Below, in pieces: positions 35,017-43,867 of a stretch of 64,000 nucleotides of DNA. A model generated the notes under the pieces. It saw only the letters and a program-made list of their open reading frames with translations, was not told the origin of the DNA and ran no database searches. The stretch is taken from the NCBI RefSeq assembly GCF_008329715.1, contig NZ_VTSR01000012.1, forward strand, positions 1 to 64,000, read 5' to 3'. The translations under genes and the position numbers were made by a program. How positions within the stretch are numbered: the stretch's first letter is position 1; each line of letters begins with the position of its first letter. This DNA comes from Gimesia chilikensis. Lineage in GTDB: Bacteria; Planctomycetota; Planctomycetia; Planctomycetales; Planctomycetaceae.

Positions 35017-35511
35017 ATGCAAATATCACCAGCCATTTTTGAATCTCTTGATGCTATCCAATGGCTCAATGCCTGCGGAAAGGAGTCATCTCTTTCATCC
35101 GAGAAACATTTGAGGCAGGTGCAATCTTGGCAAGAAGCCGACAATTCATATAACGAAATCTGGGAGACGATAAAAGAACGGCAACAGCATTCAATTGCCA
35201 TGACCCTGGCAACTCAATATCGAGATCAATTTAATCAATGGAATGAGCTCATTGACGTGGTGAGGCAAGAGGTATCACAGCGGGTCGCTCCCGCAATTGC
35301 TGAAGTCATTGAGGCAATTGGACTGAATCCTTTCTACTCAAGCGTAATCTGTCAAGACATTCAGTTTTACGTCATGGAAATAACGTACGCTCAGTATGGG
35401 TGTGTCATTTCGATATTCTTCAGGAACCTGTTCACGATTTACAGCATGGGGCACTTCCCTTGTGGATGGGGAGGAGGGAGCTTTCCGAACGGTTTTCTTT
35501 TGTACTATTGA
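35017..35511 (+). CDS. Hypothetical protein with GHFPCGW-type C-terminus
   Basis: The start chosen is the ATG at 35017 (MQISPAIFESL) because GGGAG precedes it; an ATG at 34987 is also in frame. The 164-aa protein is mostly helical, then ends with a glycine- and aromatic-rich segment containing GHFPCGWGG and PNGFLLYY. Similar PCGW...P.G.L endings occur in small bacterial proteins found near toxin-immunity genes; that link is from memory. An antisense open frame at 34902-35201 is judged a shadow. Confidence 0.65.
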   Translation: MQISPAIFESLDAIQWLNACGKESSLSSEKHLRQVQSWQEADNSYNEIWETIKERQQHSIAMTLATQYRDQFNQWNELIDVVRQEVSQRVAPAIAEVIEAIGLNPFYSSVICQDIQFYVMEITYAQYGCVISIFFRNLFTIYSMGHFPCGWGGGSFPNGFLLYY

Positions 35512-35591
35512 CGTTTGTCACCTACTTCACTTTGACTTGTAAAGGTGCCATTCGTGTCAGGAACCGTTTTCAGACGCTCCCTATTCTATCT

Positions 35592-35984
35592 CTAATCTTC
35601 CGGCCATAAATCGTCTACCAGCGTGCCTTTCATTTTTTCTACCATTGCCTCAGTCAACTTCAGCCAATCGCCTGTAATATCATCTACTGATTCAAAGGGC
35701 GTTCTCACACCGTACTCATGATACAAGTACCAATCAGTTAGGTTTTTCCCATAATCGGTCATTACTTCTGAAATGACTTCAGCTGCATGTCTTCTGGTAA
35801 TTGCCATCAGAACACACACCCTGCCTGCCTGGCCCTGTTCGCCAGCATCATCAACGGCAATGCTCTGTTTTTTCTGAAAGCAATAGGTGTGCAAGATAAT
35901 CATACAAGCCAGCGCATCGGTTTCGCTGGATTTTTTATCGAGTACGGACTTGCATAACTCAACGTAAAATTCGTGCTTCGTCAT
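35592..35984 (-). CDS. Hypothetical protein
   Basis: The start chosen is the ATG at 35984 (MTKHEFYVELCKSVLDK); an in-frame extension to 36035 adds a hydrophobic leader without clear support. The 130-aa product is helical, with an ETDALACMIILHTY segment and an acidic end (GTLVDDLWPED). The family is unrecognised. It follows the secreted 264-aa gene on the same strand by about 66 bases. Confidence 0.6.
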   Translation of the reverse strand: MTKHEFYVELCKSVLDKKSSETDALACMIILHTYCFQKKQSIAVDDAGEQGQAGRVCVLMAITRRHAAEVISEVMTDYGKNLTDWYLYHEYGVRTPFESVDDITGDWLKLTEAMVEKMKGTLVDDLWPED

Positions 35985-36050
35985 GGTGCACCATTCATCA
36001 TCACCCAGCCTGCAGAGAATAAGAAGTAAATTCAAAATCAGCCAGTTGAA

Positions 36051-36845
36051 TTAGATTTCTTTCCACGCCCCTTCTTCTGCAATATATGGCGTAATCATCT
36101 CATTCGTGATTTCAAACAGTTCCTGACGATCCCTGCGTTTATAGTACTTCTTGTACCTTGTATCGATCAACATGAGAGCTTTGAGGCGCCCTTTAGCAAC
36201 CATCGGCACTTTGATTGCCTGCTTCTCTATAATCGGTACCTCTGGCAGTTCTACGGACAGTGGGGAAATCGATGTACTCAAACGCCAGGATTCCAGAATC
36301 GCATCAGGGGTCCTAACCAGTGCTCCATAGTCCCCATTCGGGAACCCAAAATTTGACAGTTGTTTATACCAGTCTTCATTGTATTTGAGAGGGAAGCGAT
36401 TCTTTTTCCAATCGAAGTTCTCGTTCACAAAGAACAAACTCAATCGATTGATTTCTATAAATTCTGTTTTTCTATCAAGTGGATGATCGGCGACAGTATT
36501 AGGAGATCTCCCCCAGACCTCTAACTGAAGTGGTACCAGGTTATGTCGAATGCTGTAGTATGCAGCTTTGATTTTCTTTGCCAGGTTTCGATTTTGTTTT
36601 CCTAAAGAAAGGGAATAGTACCCCGCGTGCTGGCGTTGCCAGTTGATGCGTCCATATTCAAAAGGATGGTCAGGGTCATCACTTAATTGTTTCAACACCT
36701 TCTCAGAAATGGCTGTGTGAAAATATGCATCTCCTGGTAGAAAATAGGGAGCAGTCAGTATGTGCCTGTCAGCGGCCATCCCCCTTTGACAGAAGCAAAA
36801 CAGCATCAGCATCAAACTTGTAAAATATTTGTATCGAGCGTGCAT
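36051..36845 (-). CDS. Secreted hypothetical protein
   Basis: This 264-aa product has a signal peptide (YFTSLMLMLFCFCQRGMAA). The ATG has GAGGA about eight bases upstream and overlaps the LRR gene's end by 34 bases, so translation may be coupled. The mature part contains PYFLPGDAYFHTAISEKVL, a WQRQHAGYYSLS segment and a NFGFPNGDYGALVRTPDAI segment. I do not recognise the family. Its partner is likely the membrane-anchored LRR protein just upstream. Confidence 0.7.
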   Translation of the reverse strand: MHARYKYFTSLMLMLFCFCQRGMAADRHILTAPYFLPGDAYFHTAISEKVLKQLSDDPDHPFEYGRINWQRQHAGYYSLSLGKQNRNLAKKIKAAYYSIRHNLVPLQLEVWGRSPNTVADHPLDRKTEFIEINRLSLFFVNENFDWKKNRFPLKYNEDWYKQLSNFGFPNGDYGALVRTPDAILESWRLSTSISPLSVELPEVPIIEKQAIKVPMVAKGRLKALMLIDTRYKKYYKRRDRQELFEITNEMITPYIAEEGAWKEI

Positions 36846-37702
36846 GTAATTGTTTCCTCATGTAATTCATGATTCTTAAAACAGAAAAAAGGATTTGACC
36901 CCAAATCCCCCTCTCTATACGAGTCATCAACAATCACACAATCGGGCAGGGCCATTTTCAACTCTGCAATCCCTGCTTCGGTGCCCCGGGTGTTCCTGAT
37001 ATAAAGCGTTCGTAAATTACTGAGGTCATTCAGATGCAGCAGTCCTGTGTCGTCGACCTCGGTATTCTCCAGGCTGAGATATTCCAGATCCATCAAGTCT
37101 TTTAGATGTTCCAGCCCGGAACCAGTCACCTGGGTCCCATTTAGGCTGAGCCGTTCCAGGTTCAAGTGTCCTGCCAGATGGACCAGATCGGAATCACTCA
37201 CTTGTGTATGATCCAACCAGAGAAATTTCAGACTTTTGAGCTCTTTGAGGTGTCTCAGAGCGCTGCCGGTCATCGGCGTGTCGTTCAGGAAAAGATTTTC
37301 CAGTTTTGCCAGCCCCTTAAGGTGGATCAGCCCGGTATCGCTGATTTTCGTCCGACTCAGGTTGAGCTGTCTCAGGTTCTTAAACTCTTTCAGGCAAGCA
37401 AGGTCGCTGTCAGTTATAGATGTTCTGTAAAAGTTAATGCGAGTAACCGATTCAAGGGGAATGAATCGATGGTTTCTCAAGGTGTTCTGGATTTGTTCTG
37501 ACGGGAAACCTTCCATCTGATCTTCAGGTACCTCATGACTGATTCTGCCCCCCAAAGAATTGATCCGCTGAATGACCTGATAGTCGTGCACAGGCTGAAT
37601 TGTAAGGACCAGAATCAGAACCAGAAATGCCAGCAAACCTAAGAGGGTGAACCATTTATAATTGAGACCCGGTTTCCGTCTGCTTTCTGAATGATGCACC
37701 AT
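36812..37702 (-). CDS. Membrane-anchored leucine-rich-repeat protein
   Basis: This 296-aa protein has one N-terminal membrane segment (WFTLLGLLAFLVLILVL, residues 17-33) and a linker. From about residue 85 it has seven LRR units of the same L-x-L-S-x-T-x-I-S-D-T-G-L type as the protein at 19380-20309. It ends in a DCVIVDD cap plus about 40 residues of a different character (CFKNHELHEETITCTLD). The repeats probably face the periplasm. The gene is AT-richer than the other LRR gene and overlaps the next gene. Confidence 0.8.
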   Translation of the reverse strand: MVHHSESRRKPGLNYKWFTLLGLLAFLVLILVLTIQPVHDYQVIQRINSLGGRISHEVPEDQMEGFPSEQIQNTLRNHRFIPLESVTRINFYRTSITDSDLACLKEFKNLRQLNLSRTKISDTGLIHLKGLAKLENLFLNDTPMTGSALRHLKELKSLKFLWLDHTQVSDSDLVHLAGHLNLERLSLNGTQVTGSGLEHLKDLMDLEYLSLENTEVDDTGLLHLNDLSNLRTLYIRNTRGTEAGIAELKMALPDCVIVDDSYREGDLGSNPFFCFKNHELHEETITCTLDTNILQV

Positions 37703-37982
37703 CAGATTTCAATCCAGTAGATTATAATCTAACTATTTCCATCTGCCTGCCCCAACCGGAGACAGGTCTTTCTTGAACAGAACAAATGCCAGATTCATTT
37801 CTGTTCGACCCTGTCTATCAAAAGTTCCTGACATCTTTAATTGTCAGCACATGTTTTACTTCTGATGATTTGCCAGTTCACTGGAAATCGAGTTTGGCAA
37901 AACCTCTCCTTATAGTATGCTGTGTTCTGGGAAGGCCTTCTTTGGGTTGGCGTGGGCAAAACATTTGACCAAGGAAGGTCCT
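37703..37982. other. Intergenic region between divergent genes
   Basis: This 280-bp stretch lies between the LRR gene (minus) and the gene at 37983 (plus). It is AT-rich around 37710-37740 and 37800-37860. A possible upstream extension of the plus-strand gene to 37917 is open, but the AAGGAAGG site favours the later start. Nothing else is seen. Confidence 0.4.
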
Positions 37983-38540
37983 ATGTCATTTATATCAGCT
38001 TTCAGCATGAATGCAGCACCGTTTTCTCTTTTTAAACGGAGGACAGAAAGGGTGTCAGAAACCGTTTTCGGATTGCAGAAGAAATATCGACGAGCGATTG
38101 TAGCTGGGTTGCTTACCTTATCTAGCACTGCATTGGTTGTGTTTGTTTTTTGGAGTGCAAATGACAAAGAAAACAATAATCAGCTCGAAAAATACTACGA
38201 AGATGTTTTGCGTCGTGAGACCGATTTTAGTGGTCCTCCGATGGCCAAAGTTATATCGGCTGATCTTGGTGCCCCTGTTTCAAACGTCATAATTGGTATG
38301 ACGTTAATCGGTCCCGACGGAGGTGATGGGGGCTCTCAATCTTTCGTTACTGACGAAGCTGGTATTGCTCATCAACATATCCGTCTAGCTCCAGGTCGAT
38401 ACCAGTATCATCTAACTCCCGACCCTAAAACTAGATTCACATGGACAGGATGGACCCCAGGCCAACCATACATTGTCATTTCTGGCGATGAAACAACTTC
38501 GCTTCCGCTATTGCGACTAGATGTTGCAAGCAATAGATAG
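37983..38540 (+). CDS. Single-pass membrane protein with Ig-like outer domain
   Basis: The start chosen is the ATG at 37983 with AAGGAAGG just upstream. The 185-aa product has a basic cytoplasmic segment, one membrane pass (AIVAGLLTLSSTALVVFVFW) and an outer domain of about 115 residues. That domain reads like a carboxypeptidase-regulatory/transthyretin-type beta domain (VSNVIIGMTLIGPDGGDGGS, FVTDEAGIAHQHIRLAPGRY). This suggests a surface or envelope protein; the function is unknown. Confidence 0.65.
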   Translation: MSFISAFSMNAAPFSLFKRRTERVSETVFGLQKKYRRAIVAGLLTLSSTALVVFVFWSANDKENNNQLEKYYEDVLRRETDFSGPPMAKVISADLGAPVSNVIIGMTLIGPDGGDGGSQSFVTDEAGIAHQHIRLAPGRYQYHLTPDPKTRFTWTGWTPGQPYIVISGDETTSLPLLRLDVASNR

Positions 38541-38640
38541 CAACTTTTGAACACAAAAGATTCAGCCCTCTAAGCCATCCAGTAGTATCGCTCTAAACTG
38601 GGGCAGACACAGTTTCCCAAAGCCACAGCGTAACGGAGAT

Positions 38641-39741
38641 CTAATGCGATTCCGTTGCGGGGACGGCCGCCGGTGTTGCTGCGGCAGCAGCGGGGGCGGG
38701 GGGATTGGGTTTGAAGCGGGTCACCAGAACTACGCCGCAGGCTCCGATCAGAATCGTCGTGATCAGCTGACCGAGTGGGAACCCTTCCGGGGCCGACCAG
38801 TTGTTGGCGGAGAAAATCGGCATCAGAAAGACGAGCGTGTTGACAGCAGGCGTTCCCGAGAAGACCAGCGGAGGCACGGTCAGCGGTCCGGTGGGCCCCA
38901 GGCGGTTGATCGCCAGGATGATACACAGGTTACCGCCGACGCCGAACAGCCCCGCGATGAGGGCTTTCACACAGCCGTCCACAGAAAACTGTTCGCTGAC
39001 CGGCGCACCGCTCAGAAACAGCACGTAAATGCCCAGAGCCACCACGGCAACCAGGAAGTAGCCTTCGCCAACGTGCGTGAGCGCTCGCAGGCTCTTGCAC
39101 AACTTGTTCTGGCCTTTCATCGCCACGCTGCCGGAATGGATCAGCGCGACGTAAAGTCCCCAGCTGAGGACCGTCCAGGCAGTTGCGATTTTCCAGGCCT
39201 GGTTCGGCGCCGCGGACCCGTGATGTCCTGTGGCGGCGATTTCTTTAAGACCGATCATGTGCCAGCCGAAGACCAGCAGCAGAATGAAACCGATCGCGAA
39301 GAGCGCCTTGTATTTCACCGGCCAGCTCTCCTTTGTCGGCGGCTTCGTGATGAGCGCGTAGAGGATACTCACCAGGGGAACCCCGCAGAACACAAGCGGC
39401 ATTACCTGGCCGTGTCCGCTGGGACAGTACTTCAAAGCATAGGAAAGAGTCACCGCACCACTGGCAACGAACAGACCGGCGATTCGTCCGATCCGGTTCC
39501 CTTTTGGCGTGAAATCTCCATCGTCGATGCCTTTCTGTTTCAAGATTGGCAATGCGACGTACCGCACCAGCAGCCAGGCCACCAGCAGGTAGGAGATGCC
39601 AACTCCGATGGCCGCCATCCAGTTGTTGCCCTGCAACGCCCCGGTGGCTCTGCCGAACCGGGAGCCATACAGCCCCCAGCAAATCCAGACGCCGACGACA
39701 TAGGTGAACCAGAAGCCAAAAATCGCGTGAGCTATATTCAC
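38641..39741 (-). CDS. Ten-segment membrane protein with internal duplication (DMT-like)
   Basis: This 366-aa protein has about ten hydrophobic segments and a Pro/Ala-rich C-terminal tail. Two halves resemble each other: GQVMPLVFCGVPLVSILYAL in the first and LTVPPLVFSGTPAVNTLVFL in the second, each following a Tyr/Asn-containing helix. A duplicated five-helix layout is typical of the drug/metabolite transporter (DMT) superfamily, which also includes RhaT. No substrate motif is recognised. It probably moves a small metabolite across the inner membrane. Confidence 0.7.
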   Translation of the reverse strand: MNIAHAIFGFWFTYVVGVWICWGLYGSRFGRATGALQGNNWMAAIGVGISYLLVAWLLVRYVALPILKQKGIDDGDFTPKGNRIGRIAGLFVASGAVTLSYALKYCPSGHGQVMPLVFCGVPLVSILYALITKPPTKESWPVKYKALFAIGFILLLVFGWHMIGLKEIAATGHHGSAAPNQAWKIATAWTVLSWGLYVALIHSGSVAMKGQNKLCKSLRALTHVGEGYFLVAVVALGIYVLFLSGAPVSEQFSVDGCVKALIAGLFGVGGNLCIILAINRLGPTGPLTVPPLVFSGTPAVNTLVFLMPIFSANNWSAPEGFPLGQLITTILIGACGVVLVTRFKPNPPAPAAAAATPAAVPATESH

Positions 39742-39989
39742 CGCTCGTACTTTCCTGTTGATATTCTATAGACCCGACGGATAGCGCTATTCATTTCGCA
39801 CGTGGCTCGGATTTTATCAGAGACGGCGAATGTTTTCTACTTGCCCGGCCAGATTTTGCATGGTGAGAAACAGAGCGCCACTGGAAATCCATTTTCAGCT
39901 GAACAGGCGCAGCGAATTCACATAAATGAAAAGAGAATCGGGCACTACACGATTCGCTGCAGGCTTAAAGCGGGCGACCTGGCACCCGT

Positions 39990-41357
39990 TCACTGCTCCG
40001 CATCAATCCGATACAGGTTGTCGACCGTGCGGATAAAGATGCTGCCGTCGGCGATGGCGGGCGTGCCCCAGGCTTGCTGGTCGAGCTTATTCACGGCCAC
40101 CACTTTCAGTTCGTCACCAGCCGCGATGACATGCGTGTTGCCATTGGAATCCAGCGCGAACAGGTGTTTGCCGTCGGTCCAGGGCGACGCCCAGAACGCG
40201 CGGGCCCCCGGGACGCGGCTCTCATATTCCAGACGCCCCGTTTCGAGATCGACACAACGAATGATGCCTCGCCGGCGTTCGAAGAAATACAGGTTACCGT
40301 CTAACCAGGTCGGCGATGCCATTTGAATGCCCGAACCATCCATCCGCCACTCCACGAACTCCCCCTGCCTGCCGTCGCCCGGCGGAGTAATATCGCCCGT
40401 GCCACCCGGTTTAACAGAGTAGAGCCGCCCGCCGCCGTCATCATCGCCGCCCCGATTGCGCAGTTCGTTCCCGATGATCAGCCGATCGCCCACCGCAACG
40501 GGGGTCGCCGAAGAACGTCCTTTGTTCATATCCAGCGTCCAGAGCAACTTTCCAGTCGCCGGATCGTAGGAGCGATAGACGGTGCCCCCCACGATCAGTT
40601 CATTCCGCAACGAATTCTTCCAGATCATGGGACTGCTGTATTGCGACTTTTCATCGCGATTGACCTTCCAGATTTCCTCTCCGGTTTTCGTATCCAGGGC
40701 GACGAGGAAGGATTGCTCCTGGTTATCAACCTGAATGAACAGCCGATCTTCGAACAGCACCGGCGAGCTCGACGTGCCCCAGCCGGCCCGCATCTCATAC
40801 ACACCCAGATCTTTCTGCCACAACACCTCACCTTTCAGGTCGAGACAATACACGCCGTTCATGCCGAAGTACGCGTAAATCCGTTTCCCGTCTGTGACCG
40901 GCGTTTCCGTGGCATAGGTGTTGGTGCTGTGCCGCGGCATCGGCGGCTTGCCTTCTTTCACCGTCTTCTTCCAGATCTGCTCGCCAGTGGCGGCATCCAG
41001 ACAGACCACCTGGTATTGAAACAGCACGTTGACCAGATCGTTACGATCGCGGCCGTAGCCACCTCTGTTGGATTCCGGCCGGGCAACGTTTTTCTTTGCG
41101 GGATTGGCAGGCACCGCAGCCGTCATGTAAACGCGGTTCTCCCAGACAATCGGCTGCGACCAGCCTTCACCCTCAAGGGGCTTCTTCCAGCGAATATTGG
41201 TTTGCTCTCCCGCAGCATCCGACCAGTTGACGGGCAGCGGCGTCGCAGAGACCGCATTCGAATTCGCACCGCGGAACTGAGGATAGTTTTCAGCCAGGCA
41301 CGTTTGACCCACGGACAGCACGACGAACAGCACGGTAAGTTGAGAAGTAAAATGCAT
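39990..41357 (-). CDS. Secreted PQQ-like beta-propeller protein
   Basis: The start chosen is the ATG at 41357 (MHFTSQLTVLFVVLSVG) with AGGAAGAG upstream; an in-frame ATG at 41378 lies before that site. A signal peptide is followed by NYPQFRGANSNAV, the usual opening of planctomycete PQQ-propeller proteins. Repeated propeller strands follow: VVCLDAATGEQIWKKTV, LVALDTKTGEEIWKVNRD, YDPATGKLLWTLDMN, then CVDLETGRLEYESRV. Such proteins often act as binding scaffolds, and no dehydrogenase partner is seen. Confidence 0.87.
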   Translation of the reverse strand: MHFTSQLTVLFVVLSVGQTCLAENYPQFRGANSNAVSATPLPVNWSDAAGEQTNIRWKKPLEGEGWSQPIVWENRVYMTAAVPANPAKKNVARPESNRGGYGRDRNDLVNVLFQYQVVCLDAATGEQIWKKTVKEGKPPMPRHSTNTYATETPVTDGKRIYAYFGMNGVYCLDLKGEVLWQKDLGVYEMRAGWGTSSSPVLFEDRLFIQVDNQEQSFLVALDTKTGEEIWKVNRDEKSQYSSPMIWKNSLRNELIVGGTVYRSYDPATGKLLWTLDMNKGRSSATPVAVGDRLIIGNELRNRGGDDDGGGRLYSVKPGGTGDITPPGDGRQGEFVEWRMDGSGIQMASPTWLDGNLYFFERRRGIIRCVDLETGRLEYESRVPGARAFWASPWTDGKHLFALDSNGNTHVIAAGDELKVVAVNKLDQQAWGTPAIADGSIFIRTVDNLYRIDAEQ

Positions 41358-41691
41358 AAAACTCTTCCTGACATCCATAACACAAACAGCGGCTATGAAT
41401 CATTGAGAACCATACGAGAAATTATCTGACTTACAGATAGTGTAGAGGCTACCAACGAGAAAGAAATAGCAATTCTGTGTGAGAACAAAATCGCTGTCAG
41501 GGACTTAATAGAGTAATAATGCGGATGCGTCCGGATGGACATCTGGATGAGCATATCAGCAAATCGGTTTCAAACTGAAATACTTATTTGCTGTTCAGTT
41601 GGATAACTGATAGCTTGAGACGGAAAGAATTCCTGCCTGTCTCTCGTGAACTGTCAGAGAGTTAGCTCAAATACCAGGGGAGTAAAAACTG
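41358..41691. other. Intergenic region
   Basis: This 334-bp stretch lies between divergent genes. Around 41522-41552 short GGATG-type units are repeated, which may be chance. No gene is seen. Confidence 0.35.
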
Positions 41692-42099
41692 ATGTTGTTC
41701 TGGAAACGAAAACCCAAAGACCCCGGACCGCCAACACACGGTCCTGATTTCTCCCATGTTGATTCACTGGAAAAAGCGCTGGCTCTGGTCGAAGCAGGAG
41801 AACTCGAAGTGCTGTACCTGATGCCGCCCGAATTCGGCGGTCCTGAAGATCCTCGGAATATCGTTTACGTTCCGGTGGGAATCGCGGAAATCAAATACAG
41901 TACCGACATGAATATCATTGCGCCGCTGGTTGAGTCCGGCAATGTGCAGCATTATGCAGCTGTACCCGAATATCGAGGACGCAGCTTTATACCCATGGCG
42001 ATTAAAATCGAGGCGACCGACCCTGGTCGATTTGAAAGCGAAATCAACATCTGGGGTGAAGCACTGGACCGCGAAGATGAACTGGAACTCGAACCTTAA
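41692..42099 (+). CDS. Hypothetical small protein
   Basis: The ATG has AGGGGAG upstream. The 135-aa product begins MLFWKRKPKDPGPPTHG, has no membrane segment, and continues LEKALALVEAGELEVLYLMP and IVYVPVGIAEIKYSTDMNII. It is acidic at the C-terminus (DREDELELEP). The family is unrecognised. It is convergent with a lipoprotein gene. Confidence 0.65.
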   Translation: MLFWKRKPKDPGPPTHGPDFSHVDSLEKALALVEAGELEVLYLMPPEFGGPEDPRNIVYVPVGIAEIKYSTDMNIIAPLVESGNVQHYAAVPEYRGRSFIPMAIKIEATDPGRFESEINIWGEALDREDELELEP

Positions 42100-42154
42100 G
42101 GGGACAAAAAGGCTCGGAGTCTTTTAATCAAAATGACAGACCTGGAATCTACTC

Positions 42155-42511
42155 TTAATTGGAAGGTCTGTAGGGATGCGAGCTTTGAACTGTTTCAATT
42201 TCCTTTTGAGTTAGCGGCACAAGTCGATGTTCTGGATCATCGACTCCATCATTCCCATACTCGATATACGTCGTCGATAATTTGCTGGTGTATGCTGTGA
42301 CTTCCTTTAATGACTTAAATTTTTTACTGCCGACCAGAAAATCGTCCAGCTTACATTTGTGATTATACATGTGCCCTAAATGATATTCGCCGTTTTTCAT
42401 CTTGATCAGCACTGCACCTTTTTTCCATCTCTCATTTGGATGGACAGTCACATCCCAGACAGTACAACTGCATATTAAAAATATCACGATCGTTAACGAA
42501 AAGTATTTCAC
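42155..42511 (-). CDS. Small lipoprotein
   Basis: This 118-aa product has a lipoprotein signal peptide with lipobox LICSC (cleavage before Cys16). The mature part includes KKGAVLIKMKNGEYHLGHMY and YIEYGNDGVDDPEH. I do not recognise the family. It is AT-richer than its neighbours. Confidence 0.6.
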   Translation of the reverse strand: MKYFSLTIVIFLICSCTVWDVTVHPNERWKKGAVLIKMKNGEYHLGHMYNHKCKLDDFLVGSKKFKSLKEVTAYTSKLSTTYIEYGNDGVDDPEHRLVPLTQKEIETVQSSHPYRPSN

Positions 42512-42702
42512 GGTTTGACTCTAACTCATATGAAATGACACTGTGAATCTCATTTTTATATCTAAGAAAGAAACAAGGCAATATCAGACTTTCTTCTGCT
42601 CATATTTCTTACCCGATTCCATCCACTGAGAGTACAGCCTGTTTACTCCTGCTGACCAGGACTCAAAAATCCTCTTTCATTTCCACCCAGAAAGACTCTT
42701 CC

Positions 42703-43476
42703 ATGTCCATTGCTTCGCTGCAATTCGAGACATCCTGTTCGATCAAAAACAAAGCACTCGGACTCCGCGAACCATCGGGGCTCACCATCGATCCAGAAGG
42801 ATCCTTATGGACCGTCTGTGATCGCTCCCGTAGACTCTTTCAACTCGATTCCAACGGTCAGATCCTCTCGACGCGGGAGGTCGACAACAAAGGTCTCGAG
42901 GGCATCACCTTCGATTCCCGGGGGCACATCCTGGTCGTCGACGAAGATGCCGGCAAGATCCTGAAGTACGATCCCGCCACGGGAAAGGAAATCGCAGACC
43001 GCCGGTTGAAGGACATGCAGGGCTTCGCTGCCGTCTCCCTCTGTTTCGGAGAGTCCGACAACAATGGACTGGAAGGCATTACCCATGACCCTCTACGTTC
43101 CGAAATCCTGCTGCTCAAGGAAGCCGATCCGGGACTGCTGATCGCCGTCAGCGATGATCTGCAGCGCATCGTCACCGTCGATCACCTGGACGAAAGCCGG
43201 GGATTCGTCGACGAGGAACTCGACTCTGAAGCCATCGATTTCTCGGGCATCTGTTATGACCGCGTCCGCGATCTCTGCTGGATTGTCAGCGATCAGGCCG
43301 GACAGGTCTTCATTTACGATCGGCACAGCGGCAGGGTCACCCAGCGTTTCCCCTTCGAGGCTGCAGGAAAAACGGTACGCAAAGCCGAAGGAGTCACCCT
43401 GGATCGCGAGTCAAAGTATCTCTACATCGTCTGCGATCAAGATGCAGAACTGGCCCGGTTCCGGATTGTCGATTGA
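42703..43476 (+). CDS. SdiA-regulated-like beta-propeller protein
   Basis: This 257-aa protein has no clear signal peptide. It has repeated propeller strands (EPSGLTIDPEGSLWTVCDRS, NKGLEGITFDSRGHILVVDE, NNGLEGITHDPLRSEILLLK, DFSGICYDRVRDLCWIVSD, AEGVTLDRESKYLYIVCDQD) that match the SdiA-regulated/YjiK family. The GLEGIT repeats are diagnostic. Family members are poorly characterised. It is a single gene. Confidence 0.82.
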   Translation: MSIASLQFETSCSIKNKALGLREPSGLTIDPEGSLWTVCDRSRRLFQLDSNGQILSTREVDNKGLEGITFDSRGHILVVDEDAGKILKYDPATGKEIADRRLKDMQGFAAVSLCFGESDNNGLEGITHDPLRSEILLLKEADPGLLIAVSDDLQRIVTVDHLDESRGFVDEELDSEAIDFSGICYDRVRDLCWIVSDQAGQVFIYDRHSGRVTQRFPFEAAGKTVRKAEGVTLDRESKYLYIVCDQDAELARFRIVD

Positions 43477-43867
43477 AGTCGGGCGGGTCAGATCCTGTTT
43501 ACTTCGAGCCTGACAAAAACCAAGTGTTCATGACAGAACCCAAGCCGAAATCTCACTTGGCCTTGTAACATGTTTTATACGTTAAGGTTAAAGAAGTGGT
43601 ATTCGCGGAATACTTAAAGTGGCTCAAATCGGCTCTCCTCCTGATAAAGCTTGAAGTCGGACGAAAATCAGTTAAAATATCATTGATGTGTAAGGCGTTT
43701 CCGATTCAACACGCCTCACGCTACCAGCCGATACTATTCCAGACTGCCTGCCACGACCTGCTGATCCGTGAAAACGCGTTTCGCTGCTCGAAGAGATGGA
43801 GAGCCTCACTCCCGCGACGCGTCGAGATCACAGTTGAACCACCGGATTGTTTTCTGAAAGATCGACT
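43477..43867. other. Upstream region of the DUF1552-DUF1592 operon
   Basis: This 391-bp stretch holds one possible promoter, TTGAAG (43651-43656) and TAAAAT (43673-43678) with 16 bases between, about 190 bases upstream of the operon. A plus-strand open frame at 43596-43889 does not look like a protein. No repeat is seen. Confidence 0.4.

Noticed and set aside
34902..35201. Minus-strand open frame opposite the 164-aa gene
   Set aside because: The plus-strand frame has a ribosome site and a recognisable C-terminal pattern. The end of the minus-strand frame looks a little protein-like, but it has no start signal.
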